Part shown: positions 1-6,581 of the stretch, one piece after another | Layout: every line of letters starts with the position of its first letter | How positions within the stretch are numbered: the first letter of the stretch is position 1 | NCBI GenBank assembly: GCA_002698045.1 | Contig: NZUR01000004.1 | Location: 1 to 8,684, forward strand | Length of the DNA stretch: 8,684 nucleotides | DNA from: Thiotrichales bacterium | GTDB lineage: Bacteria; Pseudomonadota; Gammaproteobacteria; PS1; Pseudothioglobaceae | Direction: 5' to 3' | Program-made: the position numbers and the translations under genes | The notes under the pieces: generated by a model | What the model was told of the DNA's origin: nothing | Seen by the model: only the letters and a program-made list of their open reading frames with translations | The model's database searches: none

Positions 1-456
1 TACTCCAGGTAGTTGATTTTTGACAAGGAATGATGCAGCATCTGATTCAGATAGATTGTATTTGATAGGTATGTTATGAAACTTTTTATAGCGATTCAAA
101 TTTTTATTAAACTTAGTAATATCGTCTTCATTAATTAAATTTTCTGCCTGTAATTCTAAAAAAGTGCCATTTAAATCATTAATTTTCTCTGGAGTAACCG
201 TTAATCTATATGAAAACTCATTGGTAGCTAAAACCTTACCATTTCGATCAAGTATATTTCCTCGTATTGGAGTAATAGGAAGATTCTGCATTTGATTTCC
301 AAGTGACTCTTCAGTGTAGTATTCATACTTAGTTATTTGTAGGTTAAATAGCCTTAAAACCAGAATGAAAGTCATTGCTATCATAAATAAAGAAGCAATC
401 ATTATTCTTGATTTAAATACTTTTCTCTCTCGTTTAGTATTTGCAATTTTATCCAT
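1..456 (-). CDS. mrdA: Penicillin-binding protein 2 (peptidoglycan transpeptidase), N-terminal part, cut by the left edge
   Basis: This is the N-terminal 152 residues of PBP2, the inner-membrane transpeptidase that cross-links lateral-wall peptidoglycan in the elongasome with MreBCD and RodA. I translated it from the ATG at 454-456; the frame stays open to base 1. It shows a basic cytoplasmic start, one membrane anchor at about residues 17-37, and the class B PBP pedestal signature RGNILDRNG at 65-73 followed by VLATN. The transpeptidase domain with its SxxK, SxN and KTG motifs lies outside the window. The start is 13 nt after the mreD stop, as expected for the last genes of a mreBCD-mrdA operon. 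Only a weak purine stretch precedes the ATG, so translation is probably coupled to mreD. FtsI has a similar pedestal, but the mreD neighbour makes PBP2 much more likely. Confidence 0.93.
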   Translation of the reverse strand, partial: MDKIANTKRERKVFKSRIMIASLFMIAMTFILVLRLFNLQITKYEYYTEESLGNQMQNLPITPIRGNILDRNGKVLATNEFSYRLTVTPEKINDLNGTFLELQAENLINEDDITKFNKNLNRYKKFHNIPIKYNLSESDAASFLVKNQLPGV

Positions 457-469
457 ATTAACTTTCTAC

Positions 470-937
470 TTAATGTTTAAGTTTTGCCAGTAAAAAGCGA
501 ATAACAGGCCAAATAATTGCACTAGAAAATGGTGAAATTAATATCAACCAGCTAAAATCAAAACCTTGAACTAATATATGGATTAATAAAAAAGTAATTA
601 AATAAATGAGAGAGCCTAAAAAAATATAGACCTGTTGAGTGGTTAAGTTTGAAACAAAAAATGATTTTTTAACATTAAAAATGAACGCTGAGCTTATGAC
701 TAGTGACAAAGCATTCTGACCTAGAATACCTCCCTGAAGCACATCCATTAGTAGTCCAAGTATCAAAGCAGAGAGATATATCCATTTACCATCAATATAA
801 ATCACCCAGTAAACAAAACAAACTAACACCCATAATGGTGAAGATAACTCAATAACTAAAGGCAATGAAATTGCACCAATAATCAATGCAAAAATTGATA
901 TTTTGCTAAGAAATAAAATAGGGTTTTGGTTAGTCAT
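470..937 (-). CDS. mreD: Rod shape-determining membrane protein MreD
   Basis: This small polytopic inner-membrane protein of the rod complex links MreC to the PBP2/RodA synthase. The 155-residue product (E. coli MreD has 162) is almost entirely hydrophobic, with about five or six membrane segments (roughly residues 12-30, 34-49, 53-69, 72-88, 102-124 and 129-150). It carries the family's conserved stretch around residues 61-77, GLLMDVLQGGILGQNAL, with the acidic residue and glycines inside the membrane region. The ATG at 935-937 lies 8 nt inside the mreC reading frame end, so the two genes overlap and are probably translationally coupled; no clear Shine-Dalgarno site is present. The identification rests on this motif, the size and the position between mreC and mrdA, since MreD sequence is otherwise poorly conserved. 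Confidence 0.93.
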   Translation of the reverse strand: MTNQNPILFLSKISIFALIIGAISLPLVIELSSPLWVLVCFVYWVIYIDGKWIYLSALILGLLMDVLQGGILGQNALSLVISSAFIFNVKKSFFVSNLTTQQVYIFLGSLIYLITFLLIHILVQGFDFSWLILISPFSSAIIWPVIRFLLAKLKH

Positions 938-1733
938 ATTTTTCTGAGACGATGAGTACTAGCTCTAATTTATTCATATTTTGAAGGGGTCGGAGTGTAA
1001 TCGATAAGAAAGAATCGTTTAAAAGGTTATTAATTTGGGTCACTCTACCAACAAGATAGCCAGCTGGGTAGTAATTTCCAATTCCACTTGTTACAAAAAT
1101 GTCACCTAATTTAACGTCAGATTCTAACGGAACATATTCAACAATCATTCCTTTTTCATTAGATGCTAAACCCTTCGTTATTCCTCTGATGCCATTTCTA
1201 GAGTTTTTAACAGGCATATGTTGAGTAGGGTCAGTAATAAGTTGGACAGTTGAATATAAGGGTGTAACCTGGGTAACATGACCAACCACACCATCAGAGC
1301 CAACTATTAGCTGAGATAAAGTAACCCCATCATTAAAGCCTTTATCAATAATTATTTGTTTTTTAAGTCTTGATTGTGAAATTGATTTAACATGCGCTAG
1401 TTTGATTTGATATTCTGGAATAGCGTAGCTTGAATCGAGTAAACCTGATATTTTTTGATTTTCTAAGACAAGGTTATTGTAGGTTTGAAGTCTTGCCTTG
1501 AGTTCAGTCAGTTTGCCTTCTAAGTATTCATTTTCACTAACTAATTTTGCGTTGTCACTACCTTTATCGTTAACCCAATCAACAACATGATTAGGTAAAT
1601 CAACAACAAAATAAATCGGAGAAAGAAGCGTTAAGGTGAAGCGTTTAAAATTATCTAAGTATGAAAAACGAGTATCCAGCACAATAAGTATTATTGAAAT
1701 AAGTATTATTGAAATAAGTTTTAAAAGTCGCAT
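930..1733 (-). CDS. mreC: Rod shape-determining protein MreC
   Basis: MreC is the bitopic periplasmic scaffold of the elongasome that contacts PBP2 and MreD. The 267-residue product has a short cytoplasmic tail, one membrane segment at about residues 5-20, the conserved juxtamembrane stretch SPIYFVVDLPNHVVDWV (38-54), a heptad-rich coiled coil at about 60-99, and then the double beta-barrel periplasmic region with typical IIIDKGFNDGV (127-137) and GVVGHV (148-153) motifs. It is at the short end for the family but complete. It starts 25 nt after the mreB stop. The membrane segment contains the repeated pentapeptide ISIIL-ISIIL, encoded by a 15-bp tandem repeat (see the repeat entry). No strong ribosome binding site is visible. 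Confidence 0.95.
   Translation of the reverse strand: MRLLKLISIILISIILIVLDTRFSYLDNFKRFTLTLLSPIYFVVDLPNHVVDWVNDKGSDNAKLVSENEYLEGKLTELKARLQTYNNLVLENQKISGLLDSSYAIPEYQIKLAHVKSISQSRLKKQIIIDKGFNDGVTLSQLIVGSDGVVGHVTQVTPLYSTVQLITDPTQHMPVKNSRNGIRGITKGLASNEKGMIVEYVPLESDVKLGDIFVTSGIGNYYPAGYLVGRVTQINNLLNDSFLSITLRPLQNMNKLELVLIVSEKYD
1683..1719 (-). repeat. 15-bp tandem repeat inside mreC (about 2.5 copies)
   Basis: On the plus strand the unit AATAAGTATTATTGA recurs with period 15 from 1683 to 1719 without a mismatch. The period is a multiple of three, so the repeat adds whole codons, and it encodes the repeated ISIIL in the MreC membrane anchor. The repeat is seen directly; that it arose by replication slippage is inferred. 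Confidence 0.9.
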
Positions 1734-1758
1734 TATTAAGATTTCGACTTAGTAATAG

Positions 1759-2790
1759 TTATTCTGCAGCCAAAAACCCCATATCATGTTGATTAATCAT
1801 ATCTAAAGCGATACCTCCACCCCTAGCAACACAAGTAAGAGGGTCATCAGCAATAGTAACTGGTAAGTTTGTTTGATTATTAATCAATTGATCAATCCCA
1901 TCTAAAAGAGCTCCACCTCCAGTAATTACTAGTCCATTTTGTGCAATATCTGATGAAAGTTCAGGCGGGGTTTGCTCTAGAGCTGTTCTTAGAGCGCTAA
2001 CAATCATACCAAGAGGCTCACCTAAGGCTTCTAGTATTTCAGTATTGGTAATCTCAAAACTTACAGGTAATCCAGTAGAAACTGCGCGACCTCTAAATTC
2101 ATTTTTTCTGACTATCTTTGATTCAAAAGCACTACCGACTTCTTCCTTGATTTGTTCTGCAGTAGCTTCTCCAATAATAATTCCATGCACTCTTCGTACA
2201 AATTTAACAATGGTATCGTCAAAAACATCTCCTCCTACTCTTAAAGAGTCAGAATAAACAATTCCATTCAGGGATAGGATTGCAATTTCAGTTGTACCTC
2301 CACCAACATCAAGAACCATTGCACCTGATGCTTCTTCAATTGCCATACCAGCTCCAAGAGCCGCCGCCATTGGCTCTTCTATTAAGTAGACATCTCTTGC
2401 TCCTGCACCTACTGCGCTCTCCTTAATTGCACGTCTCTCAACTTGGGTAGCGCCACATGGAACGCAAATTAGTACTTTCGGGCTTGGTGAGAAAAAACCA
2501 GACTTCAAGACCTTTTTCATAAAAAATTGAAGCATTTTTTCAGTCACCTTAAAGTCTGCAATTACGCCATCTTTCATTGGCCTTATAGCCTCAATTGAGC
2601 CTGGTGTTCTACCCAACATATTTTTTGCTTCTTGACCTACTGCTATAACGGTTGACTCAGTAGCGCCTTTTTCATGCCTTAATGCAACTACAGAGGGTTC
2701 ATTTAAGACTACTTTCCCATCCATATAAATAAGTGTATTAGCAGTTCCAAGGTCGATAGAAAGGTTTTGGCCTTTGAATAAATTGAACAT
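1759..2790 (-). CDS. mreB: Actin-like rod shape-determining protein MreB
   Basis: MreB is the bacterial actin homologue; its membrane-bound filaments orient lateral peptidoglycan synthesis. The 343-residue product is normal family length (about 347 in E. coli). Visible ATP-binding motifs are phosphate-1 ([12 protein letters not shown], 11-22), phosphate-2 ([11 protein letters not shown], 161-171) and the adenosine-binding GGGALLDGI (291-299); the [10 protein letters not shown] stretch near 137-146 holds the conserved acidic residues of the active site. The short N terminus MFNLFKG is amphipathic and suits membrane contact. The ATG at 2788-2790 has an AGGA ribosome binding site (2798-2801) 7 nt upstream. 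It is the first gene of the mreB-mreC-mreD-mrdA unit, probably transcribed from the promoter at 2835-2863, and is divergent from the fumarase gene. Confidence 0.98.
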   Translation of the reverse strand: MFNLFKGQNLSIDLGTANTLIYMDGKVVLNEPSVVALRHEKGATESTVIAVGQEAKNMLGRTPGSIEAIRPMKDGVIADFKVTEKMLQFFMKKVLKSGFFSPSPKVLICVPCGATQVERRAIKESAVGAGARDVYLIEEPMAAALGAGMAIEEASGAMVLDVGGGTTEIAILSLNGIVYSDSLRVGGDVFDDTIVKFVRRVHGIIIGEATAEQIKEEVGSAFESKIVRKNEFRGRAVSTGLPVSFEITNTEILEALGEPLGMIVSALRTALEQTPPELSSDIAQNGLVITGGGALLDGIDQLINNQTNLPVTIADDPLTCVARGGGIALDMINQHDMGFLAAE

Positions 2791-2810
2791 AAGAGATTCC
2801 TAGCAAAAAA

Positions 2811-2837
2811 TTGATTAAAATGTTTAGAAGATATAAT
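2811..2837 (+). promoter_or_regulatory. Predicted promoter for the fumarase gene
   Basis: A consensus TATAAT lies at 2832-2837. The best -35 match is TTGATT at 2811-2816, with a short 15-nt spacer, so the -35 is weak. A start near 2844 would leave a leader of about 39 nt before the ATG at 2883, which argues against the longer reading frame beginning at 2811 or 2820. Confidence 0.45.
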
Positions 2838-2863
2838 ATAACCTGCTTGCTTTCAATAGACAA
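2835..2863 (-). promoter_or_regulatory. Predicted sigma-70 promoter for the mreBCD-mrdA operon
   Basis: On the minus strand TTGTCT (2858-2863) and TATATT (2835-2840) are separated by exactly 17 nt. Transcription would start near 2828, giving a leader of about 38 nt before mreB. The -10 box overlaps the plus-strand TATAAT proposed for the fumarase gene. This is a motif match only. Confidence 0.55.
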
Positions 2864-2882
2864 TACCAAAGCCCAAATAAAT

Positions 2883-4379
2883 ATGATCATTAAACAAGAA
2901 CATTTAGTAGAAAGTATTCACTCTGCACTGCAATATATCTCTTATTATCACTCACCAGATTTTATCAAAGCGATGGTTTTGGCTTATGAAAGAGAAACTA
3001 ATCAAAGTGCAAAAAATGCAATAGCACAGATTTTAATAAATTCCAAAATGTGTGCGCTAGGTAAAAGACCAATTTGCCAGGATACTGGGATTGTTAATGT
3101 TTTTGTTGAAGTTGGGATGGATGTTCAGTGGGAGGCAGAGCTTTCTCTTGAAGATATTGTTAATGAAGGTGTTAGGAGGGCCTACAATGAGCCTGATAAC
3201 CGCTTAAGGGCTTCGATAGTTAGTGATCCACTATTTAGTAGAAAAAATACACAAGACAATACTCCTGCGGTAATTCATACTAAGCTCGTTCAAGGTGATA
3301 CCTTAGACATTACAGTTGCAGCTAAGGGAGGTGGATCTGAGAACAAGTCAAAATTTACCGTTCTAAACCCTGATGATAACTTAACGGATTGGGTTCTCAA
3401 GACTATTCCTAAAATGGGTGCTGGTTGGTGTCCTCCAGGAATAATTGGAATTGGGGTAGGCGGGACCGCAGAAAATGCCATGTTGATGGCAAAATCAGCA
3501 TTAATGGACCCTATAGACATTAATCAAATAAAAGACAAAAGTGAGCATACTGAGATAGAATCTCTTAGAATTGACTTATTTAATAAAATCAATAAGCTCG
3601 GTATTGGTGCTCAGGGTTTAGGCGGGCTAACAACAGTTCTAGACGTTAAGATTAAGGATTATCCGACACATGCAGCTTCTCTACCGGTTGCGATGATTCC
3701 AAACTGTGCAGCAACTAGACATGTCCACTTCACTCTTGATGGAAGCGGGGTTGCTGAATTGCCAGAAGTTGATATGAGTATCTATCCAGATTTGGAGATG
3801 GATGTTTCTAAATATAAAAAAGTTGATTTAAATAGCTTAACTCAATCTCAAATGGATAATTGGAATATTGGTGATACTTTGCTACTCTCTGGGACAATTA
3901 TTACTGGAAGGGATGCTGCCCATAAGCGCTTAAAGAGGATGATTGATAGCGGCGAAGGTTTGCCAAAGGGCGTTAATTTTGATAATAAATTTATATATTA
4001 TGTAGGACCCGTTGATGCTGTTCGTGATGAAGTAATTGGACCTGCTGGACCAACAACTGCGACAAGAATGGATAAATTTACCGACATGATGCTTGAAAAT
4101 ACAGGAATTCTTGGCATGATTGGTAAGGCTGAGCGCGGTGAATCAACCATTAAAAGTATTAAAAAGCATAAAGCAAGTTATTTAATAGCAGTAGGCGGTG
4201 CAGCATATTTGATTTCTAAATCTATAAAGAAAGCTAAGATTGTTGCTTTTGAGGAGATGGGGATGGAGGCGATCTATGAGCTTGAAGTTAAAGATATGCC
4301 TGTTACTGTTGCGGTTGATACTGATGGAGAAAATATTCATAAAGTATTTGATAGTATTCCAGTGATTTATTCGAGTTAA
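2883..4379 (+). CDS. Class I (iron-sulfur) fumarate hydratase, fused alpha and beta domains
   Basis: This enzyme interconverts fumarate and L-malate in the TCA cycle using an oxygen-sensitive [4Fe-4S] cluster. The N-terminal alpha domain carries the three cluster cysteines: C65 (KRPICQDTG), C183 (GWCPPG) and C275 (IPNCAATRHVHF). The C-terminal beta domain shows GDTLLLSGTIITGRDAAHKR, YYVGPV, GPTTATRMDKF and VGGAAYL. Both halves sit in one 498-residue chain, unlike split alpha/beta forms. The frame is open back to a TTG at 2811, but I chose the ATG at 2883 because MIIKQEHLVESI is where the family normally begins and because the extra 24 residues overlap the promoter. No clear Shine-Dalgarno site precedes either start. 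Some relatives act on tartrate or mesaconate, but the motifs fit fumarase best. The gene stands alone between mreB (divergent) and rnpB. Confidence 0.95.
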   Translation: MIIKQEHLVESIHSALQYISYYHSPDFIKAMVLAYERETNQSAKNAIAQILINSKMCALGKRPICQDTGIVNVFVEVGMDVQWEAELSLEDIVNEGVRRAYNEPDNRLRASIVSDPLFSRKNTQDNTPAVIHTKLVQGDTLDITVAAKGGGSENKSKFTVLNPDDNLTDWVLKTIPKMGAGWCPPGIIGIGVGGTAENAMLMAKSALMDPIDINQIKDKSEHTEIESLRIDLFNKINKLGIGAQGLGGLTTVLDVKIKDYPTHAASLPVAMIPNCAATRHVHFTLDGSGVAELPEVDMSIYPDLEMDVSKYKKVDLNSLTQSQMDNWNIGDTLLLSGTIITGRDAAHKRLKRMIDSGEGLPKGVNFDNKFIYYVGPVDAVRDEVIGPAGPTTATRMDKFTDMMLENTGILGMIGKAERGESTIKSIKKHKASYLIAVGGAAYLISKSIKKAKIVAFEEMGMEAIYELEVKDMPVTVAVDTDGENIHKVFDSIPVIYSS

Positions 4380-4409
4380 GTAAAGACTCTAGTTATTAAT
4401 TGCACTGTA

Positions 4410-4437
4410 TTTAAACCTCCTATTCGTAGCGTATAAT
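4410..4437 (+). promoter_or_regulatory. Predicted rnpB promoter
   Basis: TATAAT at 4432-4437 is placed 8 nt before the predicted 5' end of RNase P RNA at 4446, the distance expected for a -10 box. The -35 is poor; TTTAAA at 4410-4415 with a 16-nt spacer is the best candidate. The position relative to the RNA start is the main support. Confidence 0.6.
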
Positions 4438-4445
4438 TTTCCCTT

Positions 4446-4797
4446 GAAGTTGGCCGGATAGTCGCCGAGTGCAATTGCACTAGGAGGAAAGTCCGGGCTC
4501 CATAGAGCAAAGTGCTAGTTAACGGCTAGGCGCAGTGATGCGACGGAAAGTGCAGCAGAAAATAAACCGCCTATCTTGATAGGTAAGGGTGAAATGGTGT
4601 GGTAAGAGCGCACCGCTTACTTAGTAATAAGTAAGGCAAGGTAAACCCCACTTGGAGCAAGCTCAAATAGGAAGGCATTGGCGTTGCTCGCGTTGTCTTC
4701 GGGTAGAGTGCTAGAGGTGCTTGGTGACAAGTATCGTAGATGAATGACTATCATGGCTTTAGTCAAACAGAACCCGGCTTATAGGCCAACTTCAATC
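4446..4797 (+). ncRNA. rnpB: RNase P RNA, class A
   Basis: This is the catalytic RNA of ribonuclease P, which with the RnpA protein removes 5' leaders from precursor tRNAs. It is recognised from universally conserved blocks: GAGGAAAGTCCGGGCTCC at 4484-4501, AGATGAATGACTA at 4738-4750 and ACAGAACCCGGCTTAT at 4767-4782, the last two forming the far side of the catalytic core. The 5' end GAAGTTGGCC (4446-4455) pairs perfectly over 10 bp with GGCCAACTTC (4784-4793) as helix P1, which fixes both ends. The GGT at 4640-4642 within GGTAAAC is the motif that pairs with the tRNA CCA end. The length of about 350 nt fits the bacterial A type (377 in E. coli). The P3 arm is reduced to a short hairpin around 4468-4481. 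The mature 3' end is uncertain by a few bases. Confidence 0.97.
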
Positions 4798-4803
4798 TTT
4801 TTT
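4784..4803 (+). terminator. Possible rnpB end: P1 3' strand followed by a U-tract
   Basis: Six Ts at 4798-4803 follow directly after the 3' strand of P1. No separate compact GC-rich hairpin is seen, so either the P1 helix itself precedes the U-tract or termination is not of the simple intrinsic kind. Low confidence. Confidence 0.35.
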
Positions 4804-4829
4804 CAAATACAATAATCAAGCAGAAAACT

Positions 4830-4875
4830 TTGGTAAAGATTATTTCTTGAGGTTATACTGAGCTTTTTCTATAAG
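4830..4875 (+). promoter_or_regulatory. Two candidate promoters before the SMR-EutA-like gene pair
   Basis: TTGAGG (4847-4852) and TATAAG (4870-4875) have a 17-nt spacer and would start transcription near 4882, only about 9 nt before the ATG. TTGGTA (4830-4835) and TATACT (4854-4859) have an 18-nt spacer and would give a leader of about 25 nt. The two cannot be distinguished from sequence. The rest of the 87-nt gap holds nothing else recognisable, and no Shine-Dalgarno site precedes the ATG at 4891. Confidence 0.5.
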
Positions 4876-4890
4876 TAACTTTAAATTATT

Positions 4891-5220
4891 ATGACCTATT
4901 TTTACTTAGCATTAGCTATTGCAGCTGAAGTTGCTGGAACATCTCTCCTTAAGGCTACAGAAGAGTTCACAAAGCTTGTGCCGACAGCGTTTCTAGCGAT
5001 TTTTTATTGCATCTCTTTTTGGTTAATGACGCTCGCTTTGAGGGATTTGCCATTGGGAGTAGTGTATGCTGTTTGGTCAGGCCTAGGTATTGTTTTGGTG
5101 GCTGTTGTTGGTGCATTTGTGTATAAAGAAATACCAGACCTTGCATCTTTAATTGGTATGGCTTTGATTATCTCAGGTGTCGTAGTGATGCATTTATTTT
5201 CTACCTCTATTAAGCATTAA
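4891..5220 (+). CDS. EmrE-like small multidrug resistance (SMR) family transporter
   Basis: SMR proteins are four-helix inner-membrane antiporters working as dual-topology dimers, exchanging protons for quaternary cations or other small substrates. The 109-residue product matches EmrE (110 residues) along its whole length: the proton- and drug-binding glutamate is E13 (AEVAGTSLLK), followed by SFWLM in helix 2 and YAVWSGLGIVL with the conserved tryptophan W62 in helix 3, and a fourth helix ending near residue 104. This pattern fits the Qac/EmrE branch rather than the guanidinium-exporting Gdx/SugE branch. The stop is followed after 6 nt by the EutA-like gene, so the two are very probably co-transcribed. 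EmrE has been reported to export betaine and choline, which makes a role in handling a compatible solute or its products conceivable here; that is inference, and general cation efflux is the default. Confidence 0.92.
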   Translation: MTYFYLALAIAAEVAGTSLLKATEEFTKLVPTAFLAIFYCISFWLMTLALRDLPLGVVYAVWSGLGIVLVAVVGAFVYKEIPDLASLIGMALIISGVVVMHLFSTSIKH

Positions 5221-5226
5221 TTACTT

Positions 5227-5961
5227 ATGACTATTGAATCAAAAAAATATCATATCTCAGATACTTTAACTAGAAATAGTGAGAGACCTTCTATAGGACT
5301 GATTGTTTTAAATACAGATTTCACTTTTGAGCGAGACTTTGTGAGAATGTATACTGATCAAAACCCAAACTATGACTTTTATTTCAATCGAATTCATTTT
5401 GCAAATCCCATGACGCCAGAGTCTTTAGCCGCAATTGGAGATGATTTGACTGAAGTTTCAGCTGGAATACTTCCCAATTATGATCTTGACCTGGTTGTCT
5501 TTAATTGTACTTCTTCATCTTCTATTGTCGGAGATGAGGCAATCGAGCTAGCAATTAAGGAAAGCAAACCAACTGCAAAAGTTTTAACTACCTCTCAAGC
5601 AGTTGTTAAAAACTTTAAAGCAAGAGGATTTAAAAAGGTTAGTATTCTAACTCCATATAGTGAAGAGGTTTCCTCCCTGCTGAGGGACTATTTACAAAGA
5701 AATGGTGTTGAGATAGCATCTTCAATGTATATGGATATGAGTGACGACAGAGACGTAGCTTTTCTTCCTCCAAATGAGATTATTTCAGCTGCCAAGGCGG
5801 CAACTCATGATGAAGCTGACGCGCTCTTTATTTCATGCACTGCAATGAGATCTGCAGAAATTATTCCTGAAATAGAGGCAGCTATTGGTAAACCTGTATT
5901 TACCTCAAACCAGGCCACTTTTGATCAGATTTCTCAGATAATAGCTAAAAGAAATAACTAG
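5227..5961 (+). CDS. EutA-like protein of the Asp/Glu racemase superfamily (maleate isomerase / arylmalonate decarboxylase group)
   Basis: The 244-residue product has the two-lobed fold pattern of cofactor-independent, cysteine-based racemases, isomerases and decarboxylases. It starts with SIGLIVLNTDFTFERDF and carries two candidate catalytic cysteines: C94 in LVVFNCTSSSSIVGDE and C204 in ALFISCTAMRSAEIIPEIE, followed by GKPVFTSNQA. Having both cysteines separates it from arylmalonate decarboxylase, which keeps only the second, and fits maleate isomerase and EutA. EutA belongs to hydroxyectoine/ectoine utilisation clusters and has been proposed to act on the stereochemistry of hydroxyectoine; its exact reaction is not known to me. 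The neighbouring DoeX-like regulator and DoeA-like hydrolase favour EutA over maleate isomerase. It lies 6 nt after the SMR gene without its own Shine-Dalgarno site, which suggests coupled translation. Confidence 0.72.
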   Translation: MTIESKKYHISDTLTRNSERPSIGLIVLNTDFTFERDFVRMYTDQNPNYDFYFNRIHFANPMTPESLAAIGDDLTEVSAGILPNYDLDLVVFNCTSSSSIVGDEAIELAIKESKPTAKVLTTSQAVVKNFKARGFKKVSILTPYSEEVSSLLRDYLQRNGVEIASSMYMDMSDDRDVAFLPPNEIISAAKAATHDEADALFISCTAMRSAEIIPEIEAAIGKPVFTSNQATFDQISQIIAKRNN

Positions 5962-6069
5962 AAGTTTTTAGGCCTAATATAGCCAATATAGTCATGATTA
6001 TTCTTCAAAATTCACACTAAATTGAATTTTATTGCTAATTTGTATTTTATTTAGGGCGATAATATCTCT
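5962..6069 (+). promoter_or_regulatory. Spacer before the Lrp/AsnC gene with weak promoter-like and palindromic elements
   Basis: This 108-nt AT-rich gap holds a perfect 10-bp palindrome TTAGGCCTAA (5968-5977), a perfect AAATT-G-AATTT palindrome (6019-6029), and TTGAAT (6022-6027) followed by TTTTAT (6045-6050) at a 17-nt spacing that could be a weak promoter. The region is where an autoregulatory Lrp-type operator would be expected, but no convincing consensus site is seen, and there is no clear terminator for the upstream gene. Confidence 0.3.
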
Positions 6070-6561
6070 ATGTACAAGCTTGATGAAAGAGATATTCAGA
6101 TTCTTTCCATCCTTCAGAGTGAGGGTAGGATTACTAAAACTGCGCTAGCTGATAAACTCAATTTATCGCTTACCCCTTCATGGGATAGACTTCAAAGACT
6201 AGAGGAAGCTGGAATCATTGAAAGCTATGGTGCAAAGCTGTCATCTTCTTTTTTAAGTAATTTCCATCTTGTAATTACTGAAGTTGAGTTAGAGAGTCAT
6301 AAGCAAGGCCAGTTTGCTCGCTTTGAAGAGGCAATAATGGGCTTTGATGAAGTGCTTTCATGTTGGTCCGTCGGTGGAGGGCTTGATTACATTTTAAAAG
6401 TTCTTGTCAGAGATGTTGTAGACTACCAAGATTTCCTTAAAAGAGTTTTAAAGGAGGATATTGGACTCAGGCGCTATTTTAGTTATGCAGTCCTAGACAG
6501 AATTAAGGATACCGATATGGTTCCAGATAGTTTAATCAGACAATCAAGCCTATCCAAGTGA
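6070..6561 (+). CDS. Lrp/AsnC-family transcriptional regulator, DoeX-like
   Basis: The 163-residue product has an N-terminal winged helix-turn-helix (about residues 4-62; KLDERDIQILSILQSEGRIT, then LTPSWDRLQRLEEAGII as the recognition helix region) and a C-terminal ligand-sensing RAM domain (about 68-143). Stretches such as ELESHKQGQFARFEEAI, SCWSVGGGLDYILKVLVRD and IGLRRYFSYAV are the kind of sequence I recognise from the AsnC-type regulator DoeX of ectoine degradation clusters. Lrp-type proteins form dimers to octamers and respond to small amino-acid-like effectors. It is transcribed toward the DoeA-like gene, with only 20 nt between the two stop codons, and lies 108 nt after the EutA-like gene. 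It probably controls one or both of the flanking catabolic units; which one, and the effector, cannot be read from the sequence. Confidence 0.8.
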   Translation: MYKLDERDIQILSILQSEGRITKTALADKLNLSLTPSWDRLQRLEEAGIIESYGAKLSSSFLSNFHLVITEVELESHKQGQFARFEEAIMGFDEVLSCWSVGGGLDYILKVLVRDVVDYQDFLKRVLKEDIGLRRYFSYAVLDRIKDTDMVPDSLIRQSSLSK

Positions 6562-6581
6562 GTCTCGATAGTTTTTAACTT

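Noticed and set aside
2045..2257. Open frame of 70 codons on the plus strand inside mreB
   Set aside because: It lies opposite a fully conserved MreB coding region, has no recognisable domain or ribosome binding site, and is best explained as a shadow frame.
2811..2882. N-terminal extension of fumarase from TTG 2811 or ATG 2820
   Set aside because: The 24 extra residues do not resemble the family, which begins at the ATG at 2883, and they cover the predicted promoter.
3290..3520. Open frame of 76 codons on the minus strand inside the fumarase gene
   Set aside because: It is antisense to conserved fumarase sequence including a cluster cysteine, and shows no protein family features.
4398..4481. 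Nine-base direct repeat AATTGCACT at 4398-4406 and 4473-4481 flanking the rnpB start
   Set aside because: One copy is part of the P3 hairpin of RNase P RNA and the other is in the spacer; a nine-base match at this distance in AT-rich DNA is easily chance, and no mobile element features accompany it.
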